Shown here one piece after another: positions 1-8,819 of a stretch of DNA of 64,000 bases (the stretch's first letter is position 1; every line of letters starts with the position of its first letter). Made by a program: the position numbers and the translations under genes. The notes under the pieces are model-generated. The model was given only the letters and a program-made list of their open reading frames with translations, made no database searches and had not been told where the DNA came from. This DNA comes from Moritella marina ATCC 15381 (GTDB taxonomy: Bacteria; Pseudomonadota; Gammaproteobacteria; Enterobacterales; Moritellaceae), in assembly GCF_008931805.1 (NCBI RefSeq), contig NZ_CP044399.1, forward strand, positions 806,001 through 870,000. The letters run 5' to 3'.

Positions 1-483
1 GCCTGTACCAAGCACGATGCTGATATCAACGTGACGATCATGGATCTTCCTGGTCAATTGAATGTGGCGTTAGAAAATGCTAAAGCAGCGGGTGTAGCTG
101 ATCGCGTACACGGTCATGAGACTGATTTACTCGATGAAAACCGTACTTTCTTTGCTGGTGCTGATACCATCTGGATGAGCCAGTTTTTAGATTGTTTTAG
201 CAAAAGTGAAACTTTAAGTATTCTAAAACGTGCTGCAGATGTCATGACTGCCGATAGCCGTTTATATATCTTAGAAACCTATTGGGACAGACAACCTTAT
301 GAGGCTGGTGCTTATTGCGTTAATGCCACATCTATCTATTTTACGGCTATGGCCAATGGTAATAGTCGTATGTATCACTCAAAAGACATGATGCGTTTGA
401 TCCAAGAAGCAGGCTTGTATGTTGATCAAGATACTGATGATCTTGGTCTTGGACATACCTTGTTAGCCTGTAAGAAGAAATAG
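1..483 (+). CDS. SAM-dependent methyltransferase, 5'-truncated by window edge
   Basis: The frame is open from the first base, so the N-terminus lies outside the window; the 160 visible residues are the C-terminal half. The segment DLPGQLNVALENAK followed by an acidic DLLDE stretch is the later Rossmann part of class I SAM methyltransferases of the O-methyltransferase-2 type, and the tail ending GHTLLACKK is the usual final strand. It lies directly upstream of the aryl-polyene genes. APE head groups are commonly methylated on the ring (known for the family), so ring methylation of the aryl starter is the likely role (inference). The SAM-binding glycine motif is not visible here. A hairpin with a T-run separates it from apeC. 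Confidence 0.75.
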   Translation, partial: ACTKHDADINVTIMDLPGQLNVALENAKAAGVADRVHGHETDLLDENRTFFAGADTIWMSQFLDCFSKSETLSILKRAADVMTADSRLYILETYWDRQPYEAGAYCVNATSIYFTAMANGNSRMYHSKDMMRLIQEAGLYVDQDTDDLGLGHTLLACKKK

Positions 484-683
484 CGATCATAAAAACGGTT
501 ATAAAAAATAAAGTAATAGGCAATTGGATATTTTGTAAGCGAAAGTAAGCGTTGTTAATTGCTGAGTTTACAATCAAATAACCATTATCATACGATATGA
601 TAGAATAAAACATACAGTGTAACCTATTGATAGATAGTGTTATTACTATTTAGTTATTGATTTGTTTCGGATGATTAATTACT

Positions 684-717
684 ATGGCGGCATCTTTATT
701 GTCGCCATTTTTGTTTT
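684..717 (+). terminator. Hairpin plus T-run between methyltransferase and apeC
   Basis: ATGGCG (684-689) pairs with CGCCAT (703-708) around a 13-nt loop and is followed by TTTTGTTTT. The structure ends only about ten bases before the apeC TTG start and abuts its AGGAGA ribosome site. It could terminate the methyltransferase transcript or attenuate read-through into the APE operon. The stem is short (6 bp), so efficiency is unknown. Confidence 0.55.
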
Positions 718-728
718 AGGAGAAGCCA

Positions 729-1616
729 TTGTTGTTACATCTAGAAAGTATTAACGCTTGGTCAACTTTCGACGCTGAAAAAACCAATAATGCCGACGAT
801 AATACAGTCGCTATACCAGCTTGGCCAAAACTCGAATTTGTACCGGCAATGCAGCGTCGTCGTTTAAGTCCTTTCGCCAAGATTGCCTTGTATACAGCTG
901 AAAATGCACTCTCTGCACCTTCTATACTTTCGACATTGCCAGAAACATTAAAGTCTGAATCAGCAAAGCCTAAAACACCAGAGCAAGCGGCACAAATCGA
1001 TATTGTGTTTTCCAGTCGTCATGGTGATTTGCATAAAACCGCAGAACTATTAACCGAATTAAGCGCAGATCAAGATATTTCTCCAACTGCGTTCAGTACT
1101 TCGGTACATAATGCGGTGCCGGGGTTGTACAGTATTCTCAAGCAAAATAAGCAAGCTATCAACGCCATTTCGGCAGGACAAGACAGTTTCTTCTATGCAT
1201 TCGTTGATGCGTATGCGCGACTAAAATCTGGGCGTTCTCATCAACTCCTTATCGTCCATGTTGACCGTCAGTTACCTGAGTTGTATTCACAGTTTGCAGA
1301 TGAACAACAAGTTGATCATGCGGTTGCTATGGTTGTTACGTCGACTGTCACGCCTGGGACAATTGCCAGTATAGAGATGAACTTTAACGCTTGTATTGAG
1401 AAAGACAAGATTGCAGAAGACAAGGCTGAAGAAGACAAGGCTGAGTTGAAATTACCAGCGGCGTTATGCTTTATGCATTGGTTTGATGCGGCAGTTAATT
1501 CAGCGCAGCCGTTATTGCAACCATTACAAGCATTACAACCATCACCACAGTTACAGTATAGATCTGAGCGCCATACCTGGACTTGTGAGTTAATCACTGG
1601 CGTGACGGATGTTTAA
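729..1616 (+). CDS. apeC: Aryl-polyene ketosynthase-like partner (chain-length-factor type)
   Basis: A 295-residue protein of the short ketosynthase-like family (N-terminal Ketoacyl-synt_2 type; begins MLLHLESINAWSTF and contains WPKLEFVPAMQRRRLSPFAK). At half the length of a normal ketosynthase, and without a recognisable TACSS nucleophile motif, it fits the ApeC partner of ApeO; ApeO/ApeC heterodimers are known from the Xenorhabdus APE system. I chose the TTG at 729 because AGGAGA ends about 5 bases upstream and no in-frame ATG lies nearby. The 3' end overlaps apeD by 8 bases, indicating translational coupling. A lysine/glutamate-rich loop (around residues 220-240) looks like a tolerated low-complexity insertion. 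Confidence 0.8.
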   Translation: MLLHLESINAWSTFDAEKTNNADDNTVAIPAWPKLEFVPAMQRRRLSPFAKIALYTAENALSAPSILSTLPETLKSESAKPKTPEQAAQIDIVFSSRHGDLHKTAELLTELSADQDISPTAFSTSVHNAVPGLYSILKQNKQAINAISAGQDSFFYAFVDAYARLKSGRSHQLLIVHVDRQLPELYSQFADEQQVDHAVAMVVTSTVTPGTIASIEMNFNACIEKDKIAEDKAEEDKAELKLPAALCFMHWFDAAVNSAQPLLQPLQALQPSPQLQYRSERHTWTCELITGVTDV

Positions 1617-2403
1617 GGCTCTTAACTCTGTTTATAAGACACTAAACTACCTTTGGCGGTTATTTGCTACTGCGTTGTGCTTTAGCTTATTTGGTGTGGG
1701 TGGGGTGATACTCACGGTATTAGTGTTTCCGTTACAAAAGTTGTGTATTCGCGGCGAACAAGCACAAAAGCGGGCTGCACGTAAAACCGTACATTATAGC
1801 TTTCGATTTTTTATTGCGACGATGGCGTTTACTCGGATCTTTCAATTTGAACTAAGTGATCGCGCTGAACTTGCGCAGTTACAAGGCCAGCTTATTCTCG
1901 CTAATCACCCGTCATTGATCGATGTGGTGGTATTACTTTCTATGTTACCGAATGCTGATTGTGTCGTTAAAGCACACTTATTCCGTAACCCATTTATTCG
2001 TGGTGTGATCAAAAATACCGGTTATATCAGTAATGACGATCCCGATGCCTTGCTTGCCGCGTGTAAATTATCGCTAGCGCAAGGTAATAATTTGATTGTG
2101 TTTCCCGAAGGGACACGTAGCGTTCCTGGAAAAACAGTGTCATTTCAACGTGGCGCGGCTAATATTGCGTTACGCTGTCAGGCTCCAATCACGGCTGTTA
2201 TTATCAAGGTGACACCGAGTACATTAACGAAAGCAGAATCTTGGTATCAGATCCCCAGTGATAAAGCCAAATTTACCCTGCAATTGAGCCGTGGTGTACC
2301 TGCTATTTCAATTGCCGACGACATATCGATGAGTAAACAAGTTCGCCATTATTGCCGCGAACTTGAATGTTATTTTAAACAGGAACTACAATCCCATGAC
2401 TGA
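1609..2403 (+). CDS. apeD: 1-acyl-glycerol-3-phosphate acyltransferase-like protein
   Basis: A PlsC/LPLAT-superfamily acyltransferase of 264 residues. The catalytic HX4D motif is NHPSLID (H100, D105), and the second block FPEGTRS lies around 166-171. A hydrophobic segment at about residues 18-43 would anchor it in the inner membrane. In APE clusters this enzyme is thought to move the finished polyene acyl chain, or a fatty acyl group, onto a lipid or glycolipid acceptor (family inference; the acceptor is not proven). It overlaps apeC by 8 bases and the downstream carrier protein also by 8 bases. Confidence 0.85.
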   Translation: MFKALNSVYKTLNYLWRLFATALCFSLFGVGGVILTVLVFPLQKLCIRGEQAQKRAARKTVHYSFRFFIATMAFTRIFQFELSDRAELAQLQGQLILANHPSLIDVVVLLSMLPNADCVVKAHLFRNPFIRGVIKNTGYISNDDPDALLAACKLSLAQGNNLIVFPEGTRSVPGKTVSFQRGAANIALRCQAPITAVIIKVTPSTLTKAESWYQIPSDKAKFTLQLSRGVPAISIADDISMSKQVRHYCRELECYFKQELQSHD

Positions 2404-2659
2404 ACTAAAAACTGAGCTTAAGCAGCTTATAATTGCTGAATTAGACCTTGAAGATATTACCGTAGAAGATATCAATGACGCGGATGCATTATTCGTTGAA
2501 GGTTTAGGTTTAGACAGCATCGATGCACTTGAATTAGGCTTGATCCTGAAGAAGCATTATGACATCAAAATCGATGCTAATTCAGAAGAGATTAAACAGC
2601 ATTTTTCATCGATTAATGCATTAAGTGCATTCATTACTCATACTCGTACCACGGCTTAA
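2396..2659 (+). CDS. apeE: Acyl carrier protein 1 of the APE system
   Basis: An 87-residue acidic helical protein with the phosphopantetheine attachment site GLDSIDALEL (Ser41). The longest open frame begins at 2363 inside apeD, but the ATG at 2396 is the sensible start: it overlaps the apeD stop region and gives an N-terminus MTELKTELKQLI typical of carrier proteins. It would carry the growing aryl-polyene chain between the ketosynthase, ketoreductase and dehydratase subunits. A second carrier gene follows 13 bp downstream, the paired arrangement usual in APE clusters. A 4'-phosphopantetheinyl transferase is not in the window and must be supplied elsewhere. Confidence 0.9.
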   Translation: MTELKTELKQLIIAELDLEDITVEDINDADALFVEGLGLDSIDALELGLILKKHYDIKIDANSEEIKQHFSSINALSAFITHTRTTA

Positions 2660-2672
2660 TTAAGGATTTTCC

Positions 2673-2924
2673 ATGCAATCTAGAGAACAAATCTACCAAA
2701 CATTAGCCGATATCTTAGTTGAAGAGTTTGAAATTGATGCAGACGACATTAGCTTAAGCGCACATCTTTATAGCGATTTAGATTTAGACAGTATTGATGC
2801 GATTGATTTGGTGATTAAACTGCGTGACATTACCAATGAAAAAATTGAACCTGAAGTATTCAAATTAGTACGCACAGTAGAAGACGTAGTAAACGAAATT
2901 GAAAAACTAACGTTAGCAAAATAA
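2673..2924 (+). CDS. apeF: Acyl carrier protein 2 of the APE system
   Basis: An 83-residue carrier protein with DLDLDSIDAIDLVIKL (attachment Ser40). It is acidic and close in length to the preceding carrier but clearly divergent, consistent with different partners: in the studied APE system one carrier is loaded with the aryl starter and the other with extension units (known for the family; which is which here is not shown). Its start is an ATG preceded by AAGGA. It is followed by a 45-bp gap before the membrane protein gene. Confidence 0.9.
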   Translation: MQSREQIYQTLADILVEEFEIDADDISLSAHLYSDLDLDSIDAIDLVIKLRDITNEKIEPEVFKLVRTVEDVVNEIEKLTLAK

Positions 2925-2969
2925 CCGCTGCCTGCTTAGCGTATCACGACATGACATATTGAAAAAACA

Positions 2970-3617
2970 ATGCTAAAAAAAATAGTGACGGTAGTGCTCG
3001 GAGCATGCTTATTACTTTACCCCTTTGCGGTTTATCTAGGGCTCAATTATGTGAGTCCTTTTTGGCTTGCGTTGGGTTTATTAGTCTTATTGCTATCGCG
3101 CTTAGTGATGTTGCGCGGGGTATTAAATAAAATGCCCTGGTTGTTACCTGCAACAGCGTTGGGGGGCTTAGCAATCGTCACGTCGTTATTTACCGATTCA
3201 GTAATTGGTTTTAAGTTATACCCGCTGATGGTCAATTTTGCCATGTTGGCGGTATTTGCTTATTCCTACTTTAAACCGCCAACAGTGATTGAAACCTTTG
3301 CGCGGTTACAAGATCCGAATTTACCCGATCATGCACTGGGTTATATCCGTAAAGTGACGTTGGTTTGGTGTAGTTTCTTCATCATTAACGCCAGTATTTC
3401 ATTGTATACCGCACTGTATAGCAGCTTTAAAATATGGACGCTGTATAACGGTTTTATCGCTTATATTCTGATTGGCAGTTTAGCTGGTATTGAATTTATC
3501 GTGCGTTTGTTTGTGCAACGCCGAGCAGCTCAAGCAGAGCTTAACCATAGTGTTCGTGAGAACTGTGCTCTTGAGAACAGCAGCCTTGAAAAGCATGCTC
3601 AAAGGAAGTGTAAGTAA
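2970..3617 (+). CDS. apeG: APE-cluster inner membrane protein (COG4648-like)
   Basis: A 215-residue very hydrophobic protein with about five or six membrane segments (for example residues 4-22, 30-46, 58-75, 80-97, 130-150, 160-180) and a charged cytoplasmic tail. It matches the small membrane protein that sits between the carrier proteins and the AMP-ligase in APE clusters. Its function is unknown; a role in holding the biosynthetic complex at the membrane or in lipid transfer is only inference. Its last base overlaps the ATG of apeH, so the two are translationally coupled. Confidence 0.75.
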   Translation: MLKKIVTVVLGACLLLYPFAVYLGLNYVSPFWLALGLLVLLLSRLVMLRGVLNKMPWLLPATALGGLAIVTSLFTDSVIGFKLYPLMVNFAMLAVFAYSYFKPPTVIETFARLQDPNLPDHALGYIRKVTLVWCSFFIINASISLYTALYSSFKIWTLYNGFIAYILIGSLAGIEFIVRLFVQRRAAQAELNHSVRENCALENSSLEKHAQRKCK

Positions 3618-5032
3618 TGACTAAAGCAGCGCTAAACCAGCGAGACATATGTTTTTATATTAATGAACACACAGTTCGTTTTAATCAGTTTAGTGCTGAT
3701 ATTAGTCGGGCTCGTTTAGCTATCGCGCAAAGCGATGCTGACAGTGTCTTGCTGTTTCATCAATCAAGTTATGACTTTGCGGTGGGCTTTTTTGCCTTAG
3801 CACTCGAAGGTCGCCACATTGTTATGCCACCGAATGCACAGCAGCAAACGCTCATGTATATCGCGCCGCAATGCCAAGCTACATTAGGTGATATCAAAGT
3901 CGATGGTCTTGATGCTATTGATACGAATGGTGCGACCTCTAACAATAGCAGTAATAGCAGTAATAGCAGTAATAGCAGCAATAATGATTCAGCTGTATCT
4001 GTTGAGGTATTATTAAGTAGAGCGGATCTGTTTACGCTATTAGCTTGCCAAATCACCTTTTTCACTTCAGGCTCAACAGGCCAGCACAAACCGATAGTGA
4101 AGCAGTTTAGTCAGCTTAACTGCGAAGTCGATGTACTGATTAAAACCTTCAGTCAGCGTTTAGCTGCAACGCAATTACTTGTGAGCACGGTTTCTCATCA
4201 GCATATTTATGGGCTGTTATTTAAACTGTTGCTACCGTTGAAATCGGGTTTAGCTATTGTTAATGATACTTTTGAATACCCTGAACACATTAATCAGTGC
4301 CTCGGGAATGATGACCGTCAAACCGCGTTATTAATCTCTAGTCCTGCGCACCTTAAACGGCTGAGTTTAGACAATGTGTTAATCGCGAAAAAAGCGCAAT
4401 TACAAGGTGTGTTTAGTTCCGGTGGTCCATTACCGTTTACTATTGCACAAGACTTATTTACTCAGCTAGGACAAGCGCCCATCGAAGTCTTTGGTAGCAC
4501 CGAAACTGGCGGTATCGCATGGCGACAATGTCAGCAGTCAAGCCCAAGTGCGTGGCGTGTTTTCCCTGACATCAGTTATCGTGTGATGGCTGAAACGGCA
4601 CAATTGATATTAACATCGCCGTATATTGCCGGTGATGATTACGTTACTGAAGATCGCGTTGAGTGGATCGACAGTCAACATTTTACCATGTTAGGCCGCG
4701 CTGACCGCACGATTAAACACGAAGAAAAACGCATTAACCTCGACCATATGGAACGTTGTTTACAACAGCATGAATTCGTCAATGAAGTGCGGGTTATCGT
4801 CCTCAATGGCGCTAAAAAGCAAGTGCTCGCAGCCGTTATTGAATTGACAGACGTAGGCAAAATACAGCTGCAGCAACAACATAAAAAATCATTAAATGAC
4901 AGTTTTAAACAGCATTTACTCGGTGAATTTGAACGTATTTGTTTACCTAAAAAATGGCGTTATCCAGACATGATGGCGTTTAACTCTCAAGGTAAATTAG
5001 TGATGAAAGAATTGGAGAAATTGTTTGACTGA
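3617..5032 (+). CDS. apeH: Aryl-ACP ligase (AMP-forming acyl-adenylate synthetase)
   Basis: A 471-residue adenylate-forming enzyme, somewhat short for the ANL superfamily. The P-loop is FFTSGSTGQHKP (about 149-159), the adenine-binding region EVFGSTETGG is visible, and GRADRTIKHEEKRI provides the hinge before a short C-terminal domain. In the family it activates an aryl carboxylate with ATP and loads it onto an ACP as the polyene starter. Just upstream of the P-loop (residues 109-124) is an Asn/Ser run encoded by four copies of a 9-bp repeat, probably a flexible surface linker. It overlaps apeI by 8 bases. Confidence 0.85.
   Translation: MTKAALNQRDICFYINEHTVRFNQFSADISRARLAIAQSDADSVLLFHQSSYDFAVGFFALALEGRHIVMPPNAQQQTLMYIAPQCQATLGDIKVDGLDAIDTNGATSNNSSNSSNSSNSSNNDSAVSVEVLLSRADLFTLLACQITFFTSGSTGQHKPIVKQFSQLNCEVDVLIKTFSQRLAATQLLVSTVSHQHIYGLLFKLLLPLKSGLAIVNDTFEYPEHINQCLGNDDRQTALLISSPAHLKRLSLDNVLIAKKAQLQGVFSSGGPLPFTIAQDLFTQLGQAPIEVFGSTETGGIAWRQCQQSSPSAWRVFPDISYRVMAETAQLILTSPYIAGDDYVTEDRVEWIDSQHFTMLGRADRTIKHEEKRINLDHMERCLQQHEFVNEVRVIVLNGAKKQVLAAVIELTDVGKIQLQQQHKKSLNDSFKQHLLGEFERICLPKKWRYPDMMAFNSQGKLVMKELEKLFD
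3944..3979 (+). repeat. In-frame 9-bp tandem repeat inside apeH
   Basis: Four head-to-tail units, three of AATAGCAGT and a final AATAGCAGC, encode Asn-Ser-Ser repeats. Because the unit is three codons, copy-number change would lengthen or shorten the linker without a frameshift. On the opposite strand the tract gives a poly-leucine open frame, which is an artefact. Confidence 0.9.
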
Positions 5033-5468
5033 ATTAGTAAAAGTGCATGCAACTATCTTGAATGAAGTGCTTAGTGAAGATTGCGCTATATTGACTTTGC
5101 ACATCCCGACTGACCTGGATTATTTTAAAGGCCACTTCGATCAAGCGCCAATTTTAGCGGGTGTGGTACAACTGCATTGGGCTGCGGAACTCGCACAACA
5201 ATATTTAGACATTGCAGCAACCGATGTGATGGATATACAAGTGCTTAAGTTTCAAGAAATGATCTTACCGGGTCATGAAGTCGTGCTGACATTGACGAAG
5301 AAATCACCCGAGAAAGTATTATTCAGTTATCAGTCTTCTTACCCATCAAATGATCAATCAAGTACGGTAAACGGTGCTGTTAAATCGCATTCATCGGGTC
5401 GGCTTATTTTTGCTGAAGCGACGCTGATTACTGCTGAGCAAACTAACAACTTGGCAGGTGAAGCGTGA
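5025..5468 (+). CDS. apeI: Hotdog-fold thioester dehydratase subunit
   Basis: A 147-residue hotdog protein with the dehydratase signature YFKGHFDQAPILAGVVQLHWA (FabA/FabZ-like; the catalytic His is in GHF). In the studied APE system ApeI pairs with ApeP as a heteromeric dehydratase acting on 3-hydroxyacyl-ACP. Translation starts at TTG 5025, inside the last codons of apeH, with GGAGA about 6 bases before it. The stop overlaps the GTG start of the next gene. A serine-rich insertion near residues 103-125 lies between the last strands. Confidence 0.85.
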   Translation: MTELVKVHATILNEVLSEDCAILTLHIPTDLDYFKGHFDQAPILAGVVQLHWAAELAQQYLDIAATDVMDIQVLKFQEMILPGHEVVLTLTKKSPEKVLFSYQSSYPSNDQSSTVNGAVKSHSSGRLIFAEATLITAEQTNNLAGEA

Positions 5469-6202
5469 GTTATTGCATTGTCATTCCGAATTATAACCAC
5501 ACTGTGGTGATTGATAAATTGTTAGAGGATTTAGCTGCATACAAGTTACCTGTGATCATGGTGAATGATGGCAGCGATGCGGATAGCGCGGCATTTATGC
5601 AAACCTTAGCGGCTAAATATAGTTATGTGACGTTAGTGTCCCATAGCCATAATCAGGGCAAAGGTGCAGCAGTACAAACAGGATTGAAATACGCTAATGG
5701 CATGGGCTTTACGCATGCGATCCAAGTGGATGCAGATGGTCAGCATGATATTACTGATATCCATAAGCTGGTGGCTTTATCGCAAGCACAACCGCATACA
5801 CTGATCAGCGGTCAACCTATTTATAATGAATCAGTGCCTAAGCACCGTTATTACGCACGATACCTAACCCATGTTTGGGTGTGGATTGAAACGCTGTCGT
5901 TTGATATTAAAGATACCATGTGTGGTTTTCGCGTGTATCCATTAGCCGAGACGTTAAGCCTATTGACCAAGCAGCGCAGCATAGGTGAATACATGGCGTT
6001 TGATACCGAGATCATCGTACGTTTATATTGGGATGGCGTGAATACGACATTCATGCCAACCAAGGTTAACTACCCTGAAAATGGTGTGTCACATTTCCGC
6101 TTATGGGAAGACAACGTGGCGATTTCATGGATGCATACCCGTCTGGTATTTGGCATGTTAAAGCGTTTTCCGCAGTTATTATTGCGTAAATTCAGGGATT
6201 AA
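5465..6202 (+). CDS. apeJ: Family 2 glycosyltransferase of the APE cluster
   Basis: A 245-residue GT-A fold glycosyltransferase resembling dolichol-phosphate-mannose synthases. VIPNYNHTVVIDKLLEDL opens the nucleotide-binding fold, and VNDGSD and QVDADGQHD supply the nucleotide/metal-binding acidic motifs (DXD-like at about residues 90-94). No membrane segment is evident. In APE clusters the glycosyltransferase is thought to work on the glycolipid anchor of the pigment (inference). In some species it is fused to an acyltransferase; here that partner is the separate next gene. The GTG start overlaps the apeI stop. Confidence 0.8.
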   Translation: MSYCIVIPNYNHTVVIDKLLEDLAAYKLPVIMVNDGSDADSAAFMQTLAAKYSYVTLVSHSHNQGKGAAVQTGLKYANGMGFTHAIQVDADGQHDITDIHKLVALSQAQPHTLISGQPIYNESVPKHRYYARYLTHVWVWIETLSFDIKDTMCGFRVYPLAETLSLLTKQRSIGEYMAFDTEIIVRLYWDGVNTTFMPTKVNYPENGVSHFRLWEDNVAISWMHTRLVFGMLKRFPQLLLRKFRD

Positions 6203-6220
6203 TTTAGGAACCGATAGGTT

Positions 6221-7165
6221 ATGTCAGAGACAGTTCATTGGTCAAAAATGCAAGAGCGCGGTACTTTTCTGGGCATGAAAATACTCTTGCTTTGCTATGC
6301 TATTTTAGGCCGTCGAGGGTTATCTGTGATCCTTTATCCCGTGATTGTGTATTTGTATTTTACGGGTGGCGAAAGCAAAAAAGCGTCATTAAATTATTTA
6401 GCTAAAATTGCTCAACGTCAAGGTTGGAGTAAGCGACCAGGTCATCGCCAAGGCATCAAGCATTTTTATACCTTTGCTCAAAGTGCATTTGATAAGATCG
6501 ACGCTTGGACTGGCAAGATCACCATGGATCAAGTTAATTATAACTACGATGCTAAATTTAGGCGATTACTTGAAGAAGAGCAGGGCGCAGTATTTATTGG
6601 TTCGCACCTCGGTAATTTAGAAGTATGCCGGACCTTAAGTGTCGGTAAATACAAGACCCGTATTAACGTCTTGGTATTTACCCATCATGCGGTTGAATTT
6701 AATAAAATAATGCAAAAGATTAACGCCAATGTAAACGTTAACTTTATTCAAGTAAAAGACGTCGGTGTTGATCTCGCCATCTTGTTAAAACAGCGTGTTG
6801 AAGCGGGAGAAAAAGTGGTGATTGTTGGTGATAGAACCAGTACCACAACCCCTGGACGTGTGGTCTATGCCGACTTTTTAGGTCAGCAAGCGCCGTTCTC
6901 ACAAGGCCCCTTCATTTTAGCATCGCTACTTGAATGCCCTGTGTATTACCTGTTTTGTTTAAAAGACGGTGATAAATATAACCTGATTTTCGAGCATGTA
7001 GCAGACCAATTAAAGTTTGCCCGTAAAACCAGACAAGCCGAGATAGGCGAATTAATTAATCAGTATGCACAAAGGTTAGAACACTTTTGTCTGCAGTATC
7101 CGTATCAATGGTTTAACTTTTTTGATTTTTGGCAAGAAGACCATAAAGTAGAACGTAAGAAATAG
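6221..7165 (+). CDS. LpxL/HtrB-type lipid acyltransferase
   Basis: A 314-residue member of the late acyltransferase family of lipid A biosynthesis. A membrane-associated N-terminus (about residues 19-47) precedes the HX4E motif in GSHLGNLEVCR, followed by conserved GDRTS and FSQGPFILA blocks. The start is an ATG with GGAACC upstream, 18 bp after apeJ. The gene lies between the glycosyltransferase and the ammonia-lyase, so it probably acylates the same lipid anchor that carries the polyene rather than lipid A (inference from context). Confidence 0.85.
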   Translation: MSETVHWSKMQERGTFLGMKILLLCYAILGRRGLSVILYPVIVYLYFTGGESKKASLNYLAKIAQRQGWSKRPGHRQGIKHFYTFAQSAFDKIDAWTGKITMDQVNYNYDAKFRRLLEEEQGAVFIGSHLGNLEVCRTLSVGKYKTRINVLVFTHHAVEFNKIMQKINANVNVNFIQVKDVGVDLAILLKQRVEAGEKVVIVGDRTSTTTPGRVVYADFLGQQAPFSQGPFILASLLECPVYYLFCLKDGDKYNLIFEHVADQLKFARKTRQAEIGELINQYAQRLEHFCLQYPYQWFNFFDFWQEDHKVERKK

Positions 7166-7178
7166 TTTGGAGAAGTCA

Positions 7179-8726
7179 GTGGCTAACACGAAAGCAACAA
7201 TTAAGTTTGGCGAATCACGTTTATCGATTGAAGATATTGTGGCAATTGCGAAACAGCAAAAACACGTTAGCATCAGTGATGCGCCAGAGTTAACCCATAA
7301 GATTGACTCTGCGTTAGCTTTTTTAGATAACTTGCTAAAAGAAGATGGCGTGATCTATGGTGTAACCACAGGTTATGGCGATTCGGTCACAGTGAAAGTG
7401 CCGCTCAGTCTAGTGCATGAATTACCGCTGCATTTAACCCGTTTTCACGGTTGTGGCTTAGGTCAGTTATTTAGCACGATGGAAGGTCGTGCTATTTTGG
7501 CTACACGCCTAAATTCATTGGCACAAGGTTATTCTGGTGTTAGCTGGGAAATGCTGAACTTATTAGCCGCCTATTTAGAGCACGACATTATCCCTGCGAT
7601 CCCCCAAGAAGGGTCGGTAGGCGCAAGTGGTGATTTAACCCCGCTTTCTTATGTTGCTGGCGCCTTGGTTGGCGAGCGTGATGTGTTTTATAAAGAGCAG
7701 GTCCGCAACAGTGGTGAAGTGATGCGCGAACTGGGTTTGATCCCATTAGTATTGCGACCTAAAGAAGGCTTGGCAATCATGAACGGCACGGCTGTTATGA
7801 CGGCTGTGGCTTGTTTGGCGTTCGATCGTGCTAGCTATGCAACGAAACTGGCCGCGCGTATTACCGCAATGGCGAGTTTATCGATTAAAGGGAACAGCCA
7901 TCATTTCGATGAGATCTTATTCTCGGTTAAACCGCACCCAGGTCAGCAACAAGTGGCTACTTGGATCCGTAATGACTTAAACCACGCCGAACACCCGCGT
8001 AATGCCGACCGTTTACAAGATCGCTATTCGATCCGTTGTGCACCGCATGTGATTGGCGTATTACAAGACTCACTGCCGTTCTTCCGTCAAATGATTGAGA
8101 ACGAGCTGAACTCGGCGAATGATAACCCAATCATTGATGGTCCGGGCGAACATGTATTACATGGTGGTCATTTCTACGGTGGCCATATTGCGATGGCGAT
8201 GGATAGCATGAAAACGGCTGTGGCAAACTTAGCTGATCTTGCCGATCGTCAGCTCGCGTGTTTGGTTGATACTAAATACAGCAATGGCTTGCCATCAAAC
8301 TTATCAATGAGCAGTGAAGAGCGCCGTTATATTAACCATGGTTTCAAAGCCATGCAGATTGGCGCATCAGCGTACACTGCGGAAGCCTTAAAGCAAACTA
8401 TGCCTGCGAGTGTATTCTCACGTTCAACAGAATGTCATAACCAAGACAAAGTCAGCATGGGCACGATAGCGTCACGTGATGCGATGCGGGTTCTGCAGTT
8501 GACAGAACAAGTGTTGGCAACGACATTACTGGCGACGGTACAAGGTTTACGTATTCGTATTGAACGTAACGAACTGGATTTAGCTAGCTTACCAATGCCA
8601 GTGCAAGCGATGTATAACGATATTTGCAGCTTCTTTGAGCCGTTAGTTGAAGACCGTCCAATGGAAAGTCTATTGCGCTTCACCATTGATGCGATCCAAA
8701 CGCAACGCTGGTCGCTTTATCAATAA
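7179..8726 (+). CDS. Aromatic amino acid ammonia-lyase (HAL/TAL family)
   Basis: A 515-residue member of the histidine/phenylalanine/tyrosine ammonia-lyase superfamily. Ala-Ser-Gly in GSVGASGDLTPLSYV (about 149-151) forms the MIO cofactor, and YGVTTGYG (about 60-67) holds the catalytic Tyr. I chose the GTG at 7179 because GGAGAAG lies at ideal spacing; the frame also offers a TTG at 7167 that overlaps this ribosome site. It deaminates an aromatic amino acid to an aryl-propenoate. The residues just before the GCGLG helix, Phe-His, sit where substrate-selecting residues fall, but I cannot tell tyrosine from histidine or phenylalanine use. In an APE operon a tyrosine lyase making a 4-coumarate-like starter is the most sensible reading (inference). 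Confidence 0.85.
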   Translation: MANTKATIKFGESRLSIEDIVAIAKQQKHVSISDAPELTHKIDSALAFLDNLLKEDGVIYGVTTGYGDSVTVKVPLSLVHELPLHLTRFHGCGLGQLFSTMEGRAILATRLNSLAQGYSGVSWEMLNLLAAYLEHDIIPAIPQEGSVGASGDLTPLSYVAGALVGERDVFYKEQVRNSGEVMRELGLIPLVLRPKEGLAIMNGTAVMTAVACLAFDRASYATKLAARITAMASLSIKGNSHHFDEILFSVKPHPGQQQVATWIRNDLNHAEHPRNADRLQDRYSIRCAPHVIGVLQDSLPFFRQMIENELNSANDNPIIDGPGEHVLHGGHFYGGHIAMAMDSMKTAVANLADLADRQLACLVDTKYSNGLPSNLSMSSEERRYINHGFKAMQIGASAYTAEALKQTMPASVFSRSTECHNQDKVSMGTIASRDAMRVLQLTEQVLATTLLATVQGLRIRIERNELDLASLPMPVQAMYNDICSFFEPLVEDRPMESLLRFTIDAIQTQRWSLYQ

Positions 8727-8819
8727 GCGCAGCAAGAGTCATAAGCGCGTGAAGCATCACAAGCAGATTTACGCATCAGTCATTACGTACAAGCTATTAG
8801 GCATTAGGACATAAATAAA

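Noticed and set aside
3769-4089. Minus-strand open frame with a poly-leucine run
   Set aside because: It is the antisense shadow of apeH; the leucine run is the reverse complement of the Asn-Ser-Ser repeat.
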